This document shows positions 1 to 8,764 of a DNA stretch of 64,000 nucleotides, in pieces. Numbering within the stretch: position 1 is the stretch's first letter; each line of letters starts with the position of its first letter. The notes below the pieces were generated by a model. It ran no database searches. It was not told the DNA's origin and saw nothing but the letters and a program-made list of their open reading frames with translations. This DNA is from Acidiferrum sp963764675 (GTDB lineage: Bacteria > Acidobacteriota > Terriglobia > Acidiferrales > UBA7541). Position numbers and translations under genes: made by a program. Location of the stretch: assembly GCA_963764675.1 (NCBI GenBank), contig CAVXTQ010000006.1, positions 558,001 to 622,000 of the forward strand, given 5' to 3'.

Positions 1-1
1 T

Positions 2-493
2 TTGGCGGGCCGCGTGACGCGGCACCCTGGCCCCGTACCGGCAGGGGTCGCTGTGGATGCGGCAAGTCAGGTACGGGAGCGTGTGTTGCTGATGGCAGTG
101 GGCGAACATTTGGGCCGCTCGGAGATGGTGCTGGTCGAGTTGGCCAATGCGGGCCCGGCAAACGCGAAGCTGAAGCAAGTGAACATTTCCGGAGAACAGC
201 GGCGGGCGGAAGATTTGTTGGAAGAGAACCGGCTATACCGGCAAACCGCGTTGGAGCAAGGCGACACTTCGCTGGCAAATCTGCTGGACGAGTTGGAGCG
301 CGTGCTGCTGGATGTCGCGCACAGTCCGGACAAAGTCACGCCGGCACAACTGCAGGTGATTCGGGAGCGGATCGAGTCGCGAGGAATCTTGTTCAAGGTC
401 CGCGTGGTGGGTAAGGAGTTGCAACAGCGCGAGGAGTCTACGAACACGCCGGCGGCGAACGGATCGACGAAGAAGGAGAGGAACAAGGCATGA
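2..493 (+). CDS. Anti-sigma/zinc-finger-type protein, C-terminal part
   Basis: The gene enters from the left edge, so the true start is not visible; 163 residues remain. What remains is a charged helical region that resembles the C-terminal half of acidobacterial proteins carrying an N-terminal zf-HC2 anti-sigma motif, with a conserved ENRLYRQTA segment and an ESRGILFKVRV segment. The zinc-finger part itself would lie outside the window, so the function is inferred from family resemblance only. The stop codon overlaps the ATG of the next gene (ATGA), indicating translational coupling with the HEAT-repeat protein. An upstream ECF sigma factor would be expected but cannot be seen. Confidence 0.55.
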   Translation: MAGRVTRHPGPVPAGVAVDAASQVRERVLLMAVGEHLGRSEMVLVELANAGPANAKLKQVNISGEQRRAEDLLEENRLYRQTALEQGDTSLANLLDELERVLLDVAHSPDKVTPAQLQVIRERIESRGILFKVRVVGKELQQREESTNTPAANGSTKKERNKA

Positions 494-2004
494 GTGTTGC
501 TGAGATACAGCAAATGAACATCGGTGAGCGGGCCTCTACGCCTCGCTTGGGAAGCGCGGCTTCCCGGATTCTTACGTGCTTCACGCTCGCGGCAGTATTG
601 GCGGCGCCGGGCGGCGCTCGCGCGCGTAGGGCGGCGTTGGAAAACGCTGGGATGGCCGGCGCGACTCTGCAAGAACAGGAAAGCGTGCAGGAAGCTCAGG
701 ACCAGGAGCAACAGAAGAGAGATAGCGAGCAAGACGCGCGAGACCGCGAACAGGAGAAACGCGATCGCGAGCAAGAAGCGCGCGATCGCGAGCAAGAGAA
801 GCGCGACCGCGAACAGGAACGCCTGGAACACCTGTCGGAACTGTATGACGAAGGGCGCGAGGCGCTCGACGAAGACCGCTACGACCGCGCCGAAGCTAAG
901 TTCGAGGAGCTTGCGCGAACCGCCGGTTCGCAGACCGACGCGGCGCTCTATTGGAAAGCGTACGCGGAGAATCGGCTCGGCAAGCGCGATGCGGCTTTGA
1001 AAACGATCGCGGAGCTGAAGCAGCGCTTTCCGCAGAGCCGCTGGCAAAAAGATGCCAGCGCGTTGGATATCGATGTGCGCCAGCGGACCGGCCAGCCGCC
1101 TCGCCCTGAAGCGGAAAGTGACGAAGAGTTGAAGATGCTGGCGATACAAGGGCTGATGAACAGCGATCCGGAGCGGGCCTTGCCTCTTCTCGAGAAAGTA
1201 CTGAACGGGACGGCAACGCCCAGGGAAAAATCAAAGGCGCTGTTTGTGATCGCGCAAAGCGGTTCGCCGCAGGCGCAAGCGATCCTGGTGCGCGTGGCCA
1301 AAGGGCAGAGTAATCCGGATCTCCAGCGTAAAGCCATCGAGTATCTGGGCATCTTTGGCGGCGTACACGGCGGCGTTCGCGGCGGAGTGAAGGGCGGCGT
1401 CGACGGAGGCGTAGGTGGCGCTCAGTCTAGCGGCGGCGCGTTGCAAGAAATCTATGCGGCCAGCACCGACGAATCGGTGAAGCGCGCGATCCTGCGGAGC
1501 TACATGATCTCAGGCGACAAAGAAGATTTGTTTGCGGCCGCGAAAGGCGAAAAGCAGGAACAGCTTCGCCGCGAGGCCATCCGGCAGCTCGGGCTGGTGC
1601 ACGGAATCGATGAGCTGCAGCAGCTCTATCAAAAAGAAAGCTCGACGGATGTGAAACGCGAGATTTTGCAGGCGTTCTTCCTGGCCGGGGATTCCGAGCG
1701 TCTTGTTGCAGCCGCCAACGGCGAGAAAGACCCGGAGCTGCGGCGCGCGGCCGTCCGCAATCTGGGGCTGATTAACTCGGCGGATTCCGCCAAGGCGTTG
1801 CACACGATCTATGCCAAGGAAACCGATCGCAGCGTGCGGGAAGAAGTGTTGAACGCATATTTCATCCAAGGGAACGCCAAGGCGCTGGTGGAAACTGCGC
1901 GCGGCGAGAAAGATCCGCAACTGAAGAAAGAGGCGGTGTCGAAGCTCTCGCTGATGCAAAGCAAGGATGCTACGGACTATTTGATGGAACTTTTGCAAAA
2001 GTGA
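490..2004 (+). CDS. Exported coiled-coil / HEAT-repeat protein
   Basis: This 504-residue protein starts at the ATG that overlaps the preceding stop. A hydrophobic stretch around residues 27-45 ending in alanines suggests an N-terminal export signal or anchor. Residues about 77-111 are five copies of a 7-residue RDREQEK-like unit, predicting a highly charged coiled coil. A TPR-like segment follows (about 120-200), then repeated HEAT-like helical pairs (about 220-504) with a recurring GEKDPxLxxxAVxxLG pattern. A glycine-valine repeat of GGV units interrupts the HEAT array near residues 289-312. It is probably a periplasmic protein-protein interaction scaffold working with its HEAT neighbour; no enzymatic motif is visible. 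Confidence 0.75.
   Translation: MSVAEIQQMNIGERASTPRLGSAASRILTCFTLAAVLAAPGGARARRAALENAGMAGATLQEQESVQEAQDQEQQKRDSEQDARDREQEKRDREQEARDREQEKRDREQERLEHLSELYDEGREALDEDRYDRAEAKFEELARTAGSQTDAALYWKAYAENRLGKRDAALKTIAELKQRFPQSRWQKDASALDIDVRQRTGQPPRPEAESDEELKMLAIQGLMNSDPERALPLLEKVLNGTATPREKSKALFVIAQSGSPQAQAILVRVAKGQSNPDLQRKAIEYLGIFGGVHGGVRGGVKGGVDGGVGGAQSSGGALQEIYAASTDESVKRAILRSYMISGDKEDLFAAAKGEKQEQLRREAIRQLGLVHGIDELQQLYQKESSTDVKREILQAFFLAGDSERLVAAANGEKDPELRRAAVRNLGLINSADSAKALHTIYAKETDRSVREEVLNAYFIQGNAKALVETARGEKDPQLKKEAVSKLSLMQSKDATDYLMELLQK
718..822 (+). repeat. Five 21-bp tandem repeats encoding a heptad
   Basis: Five in-frame 21-base units encode RDSEQDA, RDREQEK, RDREQEA, RDREQEK and RDREQER. Codon choice differs between copies (cgc/cga, gaa/gag, caa/cag), so the peptide pattern is better conserved than the DNA, which suggests selection on the coiled coil. 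Confidence 0.85.
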
Positions 2005-2012
2005 GGCGCGAA

Positions 2013-3158
2013 ATGAACATACAAAGAATGCCGTGGCGCATCGTGATGCATGCAGCAATCGGTCTCGGAGCATTTCTCGTGGCAGCATCGTGCCTCCCGG
2101 CACAAGAAAAGGATTCGGGCATGCCGCACGTGGAAAACGCCCGTGTAGAGCAGCGCTCGCTTGCAGGGCCGCTCGTGGCGGAGCTGAAGAAGCAGGTCGA
2201 GCAATCGGCGCAACCCCAGTGGATTGGCTACGCGGTACCGCAAATCGCCAGCGATCGAGAAATTTGTTGCCAGAATGGCGGCGGATCGTGGGGAAACGGC
2301 GAGTGCGGAATCTGCCGCCTGGAGAACGGCGACCACGGCACGAACATGACGTCGCGCAGCAGTGACGCCGTGAAAGACGGTACGGTGAAATTAGAAGGTT
2401 CGCGCAGCCTGGTAGTTTTTCTTCGCGCGGAGAGCCGGCGAATCATGAAGATTCGCGTGGTTTCCGACGAATGCACGGTGGACGCCGGGGGACTTCCCCT
2501 CGTGTGGCTGACAGGGGTGAAGCCCGCGGAAAGCGTCGCGTTGCTGACGCAATACGTGCACGAGAGCGATTTCGACGAGCACGACGGTCGAAGCGTGGGC
2601 CAGGGGGCGTTGACGGCGATCGCTTTGCACGCCGATGAAGCCGCCGATCGAGCGCTGGAGTCTTTCGTCCGACCCGAAGAGCGCGAATCCCTGCGAAAGC
2701 AAGCGGCGTTCTGGCTTGGCGAAGCGCGCGGCAAGGCTGGGCTACTTGCGTTACAGAAAATGGCGAAGAGCGATCCCAGCAGCGACGTGCGGGCGCACGT
2801 GACATTCGCGCTATCGGTGAGCCGCGAGTCGGCAGCGCTCGACGAGATGATTCGCATGGCAAAAGAGGACGAGAGCGCGCACGTGCGCGGCCAGGCGTTG
2901 TTCTGGCTGGCGCAGAAGGCGGGCAAGAAAGCCGTTGGCACCATCACCAGCGCCATCGAGGACGATCCGGACACCGACGTGAAGAAGAAGGCCGTGTTTG
3001 CGCTGAGCCAGTTGCCGAAAGACGAAGGCGTGCCGAAACTCATCGAAGTCGCGCAGACGAATCGGAATCCCGCGGTTCGCAAGCAAGCCATGTTTTGGCT
3101 GGGTCAATCCAACGACCCGCGCGCGCTCGCGTTTTTCGAGAAGATACTCACGCAGTAG
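2013..3158 (+). CDS. Exported HEAT-repeat protein
   Basis: The ATG at 2013 is preferred over the GTG at 2001 because a GAGG ribosome-binding site lies just ahead of it. The product is 381 residues with a signal peptide (hydrophobic run followed by ASCLPAQ). A cysteine-rich patch (CCQNGGG...CGIC) lies near residues 85-105. From about residue 200 to the end there are HEAT/PBS-like repeats with the pattern (K/R)QAxFWLG. It directly follows the other HEAT protein and is likely co-transcribed with it. The repeats indicate a binding scaffold; the paired cysteines could form disulfides in the periplasm. The exact role is unknown. Confidence 0.75.
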   Translation: MNIQRMPWRIVMHAAIGLGAFLVAASCLPAQEKDSGMPHVENARVEQRSLAGPLVAELKKQVEQSAQPQWIGYAVPQIASDREICCQNGGGSWGNGECGICRLENGDHGTNMTSRSSDAVKDGTVKLEGSRSLVVFLRAESRRIMKIRVVSDECTVDAGGLPLVWLTGVKPAESVALLTQYVHESDFDEHDGRSVGQGALTAIALHADEAADRALESFVRPEERESLRKQAAFWLGEARGKAGLLALQKMAKSDPSSDVRAHVTFALSVSRESAALDEMIRMAKEDESAHVRGQALFWLAQKAGKKAVGTITSAIEDDPDTDVKKKAVFALSQLPKDEGVPKLIEVAQTNRNPAVRKQAMFWLGQSNDPRALAFFEKILTQ

Positions 3159-3167
3159 GAACTTCAG

Positions 3168-4007
3168 TTAGCGCAGCAGGTCCTCGAGTTGCACGCGTCC
3201 TTCCGTCTTCGAGTCGCGGTACTTGACGATCACCGCGGCTTGCAGCGACAGACCGTGCTTCTTGCCGAGCGCGTGCGATACAGCGCGGGAACCCGGAACG
3301 ACGATGGCTTCTTCGGGGATAACCAGCGGCTCATTTTCCGTCGCGGCGTAAACCGCGTCCTTCACCAAGTCGTAGACCGGGATGGAACGGTTCAGGATCG
3401 TGCCCGTGCCCAGCACCGCGCGGCGCTTTACCACCGTGCCTTCGTAAACTCCGCAATTCCCGCCCACCAACACCTCGTCTTCAACGATCACGGGTAACGC
3501 ACCGACCGGTTCGAGCACCCCGCCGATTTGTGACCCCGCAGAGATATGACAATCGCGTCCAATCTGCGCGCAACTCCCGACCAGCGCGTGAGAATCGATC
3601 ATCGTGCCCTCCCCGACGTAAGCGCCCACATTGATGAACATCGGCGGCATGCAGATCACACCGCGGCCGATATAGCTGGCGTCGCGAATGCTGGAGCCGC
3701 CGGGCACGATGCGGACACCATCGGTCACTGCGATCGCGCGAACGGGATACGTCGACTTATCGATGAACGGCTGGCGAACGGCGTCGATAGACATATCAAC
3801 GATCGCGCCCATGCGAAATCCCAGCAGAATCCCCTTTTTCACCCAGGAGTTCACGCGCCAGCCGGTTTTCGCAGCAGGGTCAGGCTCGGCAGCGCGAACC
3901 GTGCCGCAATTCAGCGCGTCCTTGAATTCGCCGAAAAGCCGAAAGTGTTCTTCCGTATATTGCGCCGGCGGCTCGTCAAACAGGCGCTCAATTTGCGACG
4001 GCTGCAT
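3168..4007 (-). CDS. dapD: Tetrahydrodipicolinate N-succinyltransferase
   Basis: This 279-residue protein has the left-handed beta-helix (hexapeptide) transferase signature in its middle, with successive turns such as GRGVICMPPMFINVGAYVG and the diagnostic GTMIDSHALVGSCAQIG. It transfers succinyl from succinyl-CoA to tetrahydrodipicolinate in the succinylase branch of lysine/meso-diaminopimelate synthesis in the cytoplasm. The ATG at 4007 was chosen because the residues before it are not family-like; this start overlaps the end of dapA by 20 bases, consistent with coupled translation. It is the last gene of the dapE-dapB-dapA-dapD operon. Confidence 0.95.
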   Translation of the reverse strand: MQPSQIERLFDEPPAQYTEEHFRLFGEFKDALNCGTVRAAEPDPAAKTGWRVNSWVKKGILLGFRMGAIVDMSIDAVRQPFIDKSTYPVRAIAVTDGVRIVPGGSSIRDASYIGRGVICMPPMFINVGAYVGEGTMIDSHALVGSCAQIGRDCHISAGSQIGGVLEPVGALPVIVEDEVLVGGNCGVYEGTVVKRRAVLGTGTILNRSIPVYDLVKDAVYAATENEPLVIPEEAIVVPGSRAVSHALGKKHGLSLQAAVIVKYRDSKTEGRVQLEDLLR

Positions 4008-4890
4008 GCAGTCTCTCGGCGAGCCCCAACGATGTAAGAACACTGCAAATGCGCGTGTGATTTTCTACCTTCGGCGGCACCAACGGAAGACGCCACGCCG
4101 GCTCCAGCAAACCCATTTCGGCCATCGCGGCCTTCACCGGGATCGGATTCGATTCCACAAAGTTGATTTCCATCAACGAATGAAAGCGGCGGTGAATTTC
4201 GCGCGCTCCAGCGAAGTCGCCTTGGTTGGCGAGTCTGACCAAGCGCGACATCTCCGCGGGAATTTCATTCGAGACGACGGAAATGACTCCGCGCCCGCCG
4301 AGCGCGATCAACGGCAGTGTGATCGCATCGTCGCCCGACAGGACGATGAAGTCATCGGGAACGCTGTTCAGAATCGCCGCCATTTGCCCGATGCTTCCAG
4401 ACGCTTCCTTGATGCCAACGATGTTTTCGATTTCCGCAAGACGCTTCACCGTCGCAGGCTCGATGTTCACTCCAGTACGGCCTTGCACGCTGTAAAGAAT
4501 GATCGGCAGCGAAACCGCGCCGGCGATCGCGCGATAGTGCTGGTAAAGGCCTTCTTGGGTCGGCTTGTTGTAGTAGGGCGTGACGGACAGAATGCCGTCA
4601 ACGCCAATCGCAGCCAGTTCTCGAGCCAGGCCGACAACCTCCACGGTGTTGTAACCGCCCGCCCCGGCCAGCACAGGAACTTTGCCTTCGGCAAGCTCGA
4701 CGGTAATCGCCACGACGCGAAGATGTTCTTCGTGCGTCAACGTGGGACTCTCGCCCGTCGTTCCGCAAGGAACCAGGAAATCGATGCCCGCATCGATCTG
4801 CCGCTGAATCAGGTTCCGCAGCGTCGTCTCGTCAAGCGAACTGTCGCTCCGGAATGGAGTCACCATCGCCGTGCCGCATCCAGTGAACAT
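3988..4890 (-). CDS. dapA: 4-hydroxy-tetrahydrodipicolinate synthase
   Basis: A 300-residue TIM-barrel aldolase of normal length for DapA. It carries the N-terminal GTAMVTPF motif, the PCGTTGESPTL substrate loop, YNKPTQEGLYQHY with the proton-relay tyrosine, and the Schiff-base lysine in GIKEASG. It condenses pyruvate with aspartate semialdehyde, the first committed step to diaminopimelate and lysine. It lies 23 bases downstream of dapB and overlaps dapD, so all four dap genes are probably one transcript. Confidence 0.96.
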   Translation of the reverse strand: MFTGCGTAMVTPFRSDSSLDETTLRNLIQRQIDAGIDFLVPCGTTGESPTLTHEEHLRVVAITVELAEGKVPVLAGAGGYNTVEVVGLARELAAIGVDGILSVTPYYNKPTQEGLYQHYRAIAGAVSLPIILYSVQGRTGVNIEPATVKRLAEIENIVGIKEASGSIGQMAAILNSVPDDFIVLSGDDAITLPLIALGGRGVISVVSNEIPAEMSRLVRLANQGDFAGAREIHRRFHSLMEINFVESNPIPVKAAMAEMGLLEPAWRLPLVPPKVENHTRICSVLTSLGLAERLHAAVAN

Positions 4891-4913
4891 TTTGTTTCTC
4901 CTTTATGAGCTCG

Positions 4914-5618
4914 TCAGGCGCTCAGCTCTCCAAGAATTTCGCGAAACTCAAACAAACCTTTTTTCCCACTCACCCAGCGCGCGGCCCGCAGTGCGCCACG
5001 CGCGAACCCTTCGCGGCTGCGTGCCGTATGGCGCAGCGTGATCGTGTCTCCCCAGGAATCGAAACCGATCTCGTGCGTGCCGGGATGCGCTCCAGCGCGA
5101 TTCGCGCTCAAGCTGATCGGGCGATCGTAGCCGACGGCGCGCATTTCCTCGGCAAGTTTCCGCAGTGTGCCGGACGGTGAATCTTTTTTCGCAGCGTGAT
5201 GAATTTCCCAGCCCCACGCGTCGTATTCCTGCTGCCGGGCGAACAACGTCGCCGTGTAGCTGACCGCCTGGAGAAAAAGATTTACGCCGACAGAAAAATT
5301 TGGCGCCCAAACAAGCCCGGTCCCGCTCTGCGTCACCGCATGGCGTGCCGCTGGAAGCTGCTCCAACCAGCCGGTCGTGCCGACGGCGGCGTTGACCCCC
5401 GCCGCAGCGAGCCGCTGAATGTTCGCTCCAGCCGCTTCTGGCGTGGAAAATTCCACCGCCACGTCCACGCCGCTCAGAGCCTCGCGCGTCAGCCCATCGC
5501 CGTGGCGATTGTTCCGGCTGTCGAATTTCGCTCGCACGGCGAAGCCGTATTCCGGAGCGAGCTGCTCGATCAGCCGTCCCATCTTTCCGTAACCGACGAT
5601 GGCGAGACCCAAGCTCAC
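4914..5618 (-). CDS. dapB: 4-hydroxy-tetrahydrodipicolinate reductase
   Basis: A 234-residue protein with an N-terminal Rossmann motif (AIVGYGKMGRLI) and the DapB catalytic segment EIHHAAKKDSPSGT, which holds the His and Lys residues expected to act on the substrate. It reduces the DapA product with NAD(P)H. The GTG start overlaps the dapE stop as GTGA, implying translational coupling. It is slightly shorter than the Escherichia coli enzyme (about 270 residues) but has both domains. Confidence 0.95.
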   Translation of the reverse strand: MSLGLAIVGYGKMGRLIEQLAPEYGFAVRAKFDSRNNRHGDGLTREALSGVDVAVEFSTPEAAGANIQRLAAAGVNAAVGTTGWLEQLPAARHAVTQSGTGLVWAPNFSVGVNLFLQAVSYTATLFARQQEYDAWGWEIHHAAKKDSPSGTLRKLAEEMRAVGYDRPISLSANRAGAHPGTHEIGFDSWGDTITLRHTARSREGFARGALRAARWVSGKKGLFEFREILGELSA

Positions 5619-6655
5619 GAGCGCGCCTTCCCTTCCGCAGGAAATTGGCCTTCGGCAAGCAGCTTGCTAACCATGCGCGTGTAAATTTCCACCGCTTCCG
5701 ACAACTGTTTCTTCTCGATGCGCTCTTCCGCCGTGTGCGCCAGGTGGATGCTGCCCGGCCCGATCAGGAACGGCTTGCCCCAGGCCTCGCCGAGCGTCGG
5801 AATGTCGGTGGTGAACGCGACCGCCGTGGTGGGCAACCCGTCGAAGCCCGACAAGCGAATCGCTGGCGTGTGCAACACTTCGCGCGCTTCCGCCCGCCCG
5901 GTGACCGCAGCGGCGACGCCTTCGCGCAGCGATGCGGGATCACCCACGGTACGAAACATGATCTCCGCGTGCGCTTCGTCGGCGACGACGTTAGGCGCGC
6001 GACCGCCGGAAATCGTGCCGACGTTCAGCGTGCTCGCGCCCAGCGTCGGCTCCGCTGGCAACGGAATCTTGCGAATGTCGTTAAGGACATCAAGAAGCGC
6101 ATGAATCGCGGAGTGGCCAAGATGCGGATACGCCGAATGCGCGAGTCTCCCTCGCGCGGTGATTTCGAAGCGCAACGCCCCCTTGCAGCCAAGCGCGAGC
6201 TGGTTCTCCGTGGGCTCGCCGTTGATCAGGAATCGCGAGCCGCAAGGAACCTCCGCGGCAGCCCTCGCTCCGGCGGAGTTGCGCTCTTCGCCAACGAGAA
6301 ACAGCAAGCCGAAATTTCGCGTGCCCGCAGCAAGCAGCCGCTCAGCAGCACAAATCATCGCCGCGATGATGCCTTTCGCGTCGCAAGCTCCACGCCCCCA
6401 GAGAAACTCCTCGTCTTCGTTCGAGGCAAAGAACGGCGGCACCGTATCCATGTGCGTGGACAGCGTGACGATCGGCTCGCCCCACGCAGCGAAGACGTTG
6501 TCGCGGCCCGGCTCGGCCGTGATGCGCTCGATGCGTCCGCCGTAGCGCGATGCCAGCGCAGACAGATGCGCGAACAGGAAGTCGCCCACCTGCTTCTCAT
6601 TGTTGGTGACGGATTCGATGTCCACCAACGCGCGCGTCAGTTCAAATAGATTCAT
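5615..6655 (-). CDS. dapE: Succinyl-diaminopimelate desuccinylase, M20 family
   Basis: A 346-residue M20 metallopeptidase beginning MNLFELTRAL at the ATG at 6655; the upstream in-frame codons are not family-like. Metal-binding motifs are visible: STHMDTVP (His, Asp), GRGACDAKG (bridging Asp), VGEERNSAG (catalytic and metal Glu) and a C-terminal IHLAHTAEE His. ArgE-type deacetylases share the fold, but placement at the head of the dap operon makes DapE the best call. With dapD it gives the complete succinylase-specific pair: succinylation, then desuccinylation after an aminotransferase encoded elsewhere. Confidence 0.88.
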   Translation of the reverse strand: MNLFELTRALVDIESVTNNEKQVGDFLFAHLSALASRYGGRIERITAEPGRDNVFAAWGEPIVTLSTHMDTVPPFFASNEDEEFLWGRGACDAKGIIAAMICAAERLLAAGTRNFGLLFLVGEERNSAGARAAAEVPCGSRFLINGEPTENQLALGCKGALRFEITARGRLAHSAYPHLGHSAIHALLDVLNDIRKIPLPAEPTLGASTLNVGTISGGRAPNVVADEAHAEIMFRTVGDPASLREGVAAAVTGRAEAREVLHTPAIRLSGFDGLPTTAVAFTTDIPTLGEAWGKPFLIGPGSIHLAHTAEERIEKKQLSEAVEIYTRMVSKLLAEGQFPAEGKARS

Positions 6656-7136
6656 GCCCGCCGAATTTTCTGGAAGAAGCGAAACGGAAAGGAAGGAACC
6701 GCGAGGAACGACTCGGGCTGCCGCCTCTCGATAGCGCTTCATCCAATGACTGGATGACAGTGGACAGGCCTTAGACCTGCCCCCCAACCGCTGCAATTTC
6801 AGCTACCGCGGCGATTTCGGCGGACAACCGCTTTTAGCCCTTTTCGCTCAGGCGTCCGATGCTGATCGGAACTGCGCGCCCGGCTACTGATGGCCTCCGC
6901 ACCTCTACCAAGAACAAAGAAAGGCTACAGGATTGCCTCGCGGGCTGTCAACGAGTCTTCTCAACTCCCCCTGGCAAAGTTGTCGGGCTGGGTGGCGCGT
7001 TTCTGCTGGCCAATGATCCAGCGGCCTTGTATGCGTGAACCAACCTGCAAAGTAATCCGACGCAGCGCCCTTTGGAGTGCGGCAGCGTAGCTGCCGCCTT
7101 TACGGTTGCCACAACAACACATCTGCATCCCCGCCG
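6656..7136. other. Gene-free stretch upstream of the dap operon
   Basis: No convincing gene is seen in these 481 bases. It must hold the promoter for the minus-strand dap operon. It contains a CAGGTCTAAGGCCTG-type dyad (about 6762-6779) and a copy of the palindromic repeat family A (7067-7104). I searched by eye for a lysine riboswitch core upstream of dapE and did not recognise one. Confidence 0.5.
7067..7104 (+). repeat. Palindromic interspersed repeat, family A, copy 1
   Basis: The sequence GCCCTTTGGAGTGCGGCAGC is followed by a short loop and the complementary arm CTGCCGC, then CTTTACGG. The same flank-stem-flank architecture recurs at 45801-45836 (inverted) and 61647-61685, so it is an interspersed repeat rather than a one-off hairpin. 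Confidence 0.75.
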
Positions 7137-7940
7137 CTACAGTTCGAGGGGCTTGAGAGGCTTGTCCTGGGTGGCGATGAGGAGTTCGCCAGCGAAGGCG
7201 CATTCGGCGGGACGCCGGTTCAGCGCCTCTTCCGCGGAAATGCGCGCCACGTCAGGATTGTTGTTCTCCAGCGACAGGTGCGCGAGGACCAGATAGCGCG
7301 CGCGCGCGTCAAAACCATCGGGATCGGCGAGAAATTCGCTGACCGCATGATTCGACAGGTGCCCGGTGCGGCTCAGGACGCGCTGCTTGACCACCCAGGG
7401 ATACGGCCCGACCTTGAGCATGTCGAGATCATGATTCGATTCCAGCATCAGGCAGTCGGCGCCGCGCAGGTGTACCTTCACAAGCTCCGGCATGTAGCCG
7501 AGATCGGTGACCAGCGCCATTTTTACGCCATTCGCGCGGAACGTGAAGCCGATGGGATCGGCGGCATCATGAGGGATGGCGAAGGCATGAACCTCAATAT
7601 CGCCAACCGTGAAGTGCTGGCCGGCGTGAATCGTTTCCACGCCGCGCAAACGCTTCGCCAGCCGGTCCGGCAGCGCGCGGTGCAGCGCATCCATGGTCGG
7701 CTCGGTGACGTACAGCGGCGCTTTCCACAAGCCCAGCATCTGCGGCAAACCGCTGCAATGATCGGCGTGTTCGTGGGTGATCAGGATGCCGTCGAGGTGG
7801 TCGATCTCTTTTTCGATGGCCGCGAGCCGGGCCAGTGTTTCACGTTTGCCGAGTCCAGCGTCGATGAGGAGGCGGGTATTCTGTGTCTCGAGTAAGGTAA
7901 TGTTTCCCGAGCTGCCGGACGCCAGAATGGATACCCGCAA
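7137..7940 (-). CDS. MBL-fold metallo-hydrolase, YycJ/WalJ-like
   Basis: A 267-residue metallo-beta-lactamase-fold protein. The N-terminus reads MRVSILASGSSGN, typical of the YycJ subgroup, and the metal-binding motif THEHADHCSGL follows near residue 65, with further His/Asp ligands in the PHDAADP and TDLGY segments. Such proteins are hydrolases or 5' exonuclease-like enzymes; the substrate here is unknown. The TTG at 7940 is chosen because GAGGGGGA lies about 8 bases upstream and because the family starts at this point. It is monocistronic, with repeat family A just past its 3' end. Confidence 0.82.
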   Translation of the reverse strand: MRVSILASGSSGNITLLETQNTRLLIDAGLGKRETLARLAAIEKEIDHLDGILITHEHADHCSGLPQMLGLWKAPLYVTEPTMDALHRALPDRLAKRLRGVETIHAGQHFTVGDIEVHAFAIPHDAADPIGFTFRANGVKMALVTDLGYMPELVKVHLRGADCLMLESNHDLDMLKVGPYPWVVKQRVLSRTGHLSNHAVSEFLADPDGFDARARYLVLAHLSLENNNPDVARISAEEALNRRPAECAFAGELLIATQDKPLKPLEL

Positions 7941-8066
7941 GCCGATCGCTTCCCCCTCAGAGCCGCGAAGCAATTTTCAGAATCATCGCAGAGCGCCACA
8001 GTGCCGTCAACGGCGAATAGCGAACCGTCTGCGTTCAGTTAAACTCTCAACATACCGGGAGGAGCT

Positions 8067-8750
8067 TTGGATTGGCATAACACAGTGCAAGAGTCGGGTT
8101 ATGGGCTGATTCGGGACGTCTTCAGTAAGAACGAAGTCCTCCGCCTGCTCGAAGATCTAGGTCACGAGGCTTTGCCGCGAACCCGGGCGGGCGTTCGCCA
8201 CGCCATGCGAAGCAGAAGCGTGGCGCAGATCGCACGCGATGCGCGCATCATGGATATCGCACGGCAGATTTTGGGACCTGGTGCAGTCGCGTTTCGAGCA
8301 ACTTTATTCGAGAAGTTGCCAGACTCGAACTGGTTGGTGGCCTGGCACCAAGACACGGCGCTGCCCCTTTGTGAGCGACGCGAAGTCCCAGACTGGGGAC
8401 CGTGGTCAATAAAAGATGGTGTCCACTACGCGCATGCGCCCGCTCAAGCCCTTGAGAAGATTGTTGCCCTGCGCATTCACCTCGACGATTCCACCGCGGA
8501 CAACGGACCGCTACGGGTCGTGCCAGCAACACAGACTCAAGGCGTGCTAAACGACGACGAGATTCACGCGATCGCGGAAAGCGCGGTACCCATCGATTGT
8601 TTCATGACATTGGGAGGCGTGGTCGCTATGCGGCCACTGGTGATTCACGCTTCCTCAAAATCGCGGACAGGAAATCCCCGTCGAGTACTGCATATCGAAT
8701 ATGCGGAGTCTGTTGCCATCGCCGCTGGCCTCGAACTCGCAATTGTCTAA
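8067..8750 (+). CDS. Phytanoyl-CoA dioxygenase (PhyH) family protein
   Basis: A 227-residue Fe(II)/2-oxoglutarate dioxygenase-fold protein. The iron-binding WHQD motif (HxD) lies near residue 93 and a distal His occurs in LVIHASSKS near residue 195, followed by an Arg-rich segment suitable for 2-oxoglutarate binding. The start is TTG at 8067 with GGGAGGAG directly upstream. Members hydroxylate small molecules; no neighbour points to the substrate. It converges with the M16 peptidase gene, 14 bases apart. Confidence 0.82.
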   Translation: MDWHNTVQESGYGLIRDVFSKNEVLRLLEDLGHEALPRTRAGVRHAMRSRSVAQIARDARIMDIARQILGPGAVAFRATLFEKLPDSNWLVAWHQDTALPLCERREVPDWGPWSIKDGVHYAHAPAQALEKIVALRIHLDDSTADNGPLRVVPATQTQGVLNDDEIHAIAESAVPIDCFMTLGGVVAMRPLVIHASSKSRTGNPRRVLHIEYAESVAIAAGLELAIV

Positions 8751-8764
8751 GACTTCGCCAACAA

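Noticed and set aside
6656..6900. Possible lysine riboswitch upstream of dapE
   Set aside because: I could not find the conserved lysine-riboswitch core; only a short CAGGTCTAAGGCCTG dyad is present.
6890..7090. 66-codon open frame on the plus strand
   Set aside because: Its last codons come from the family A repeat, it has no ribosome-binding site and no recognisable protein pattern.
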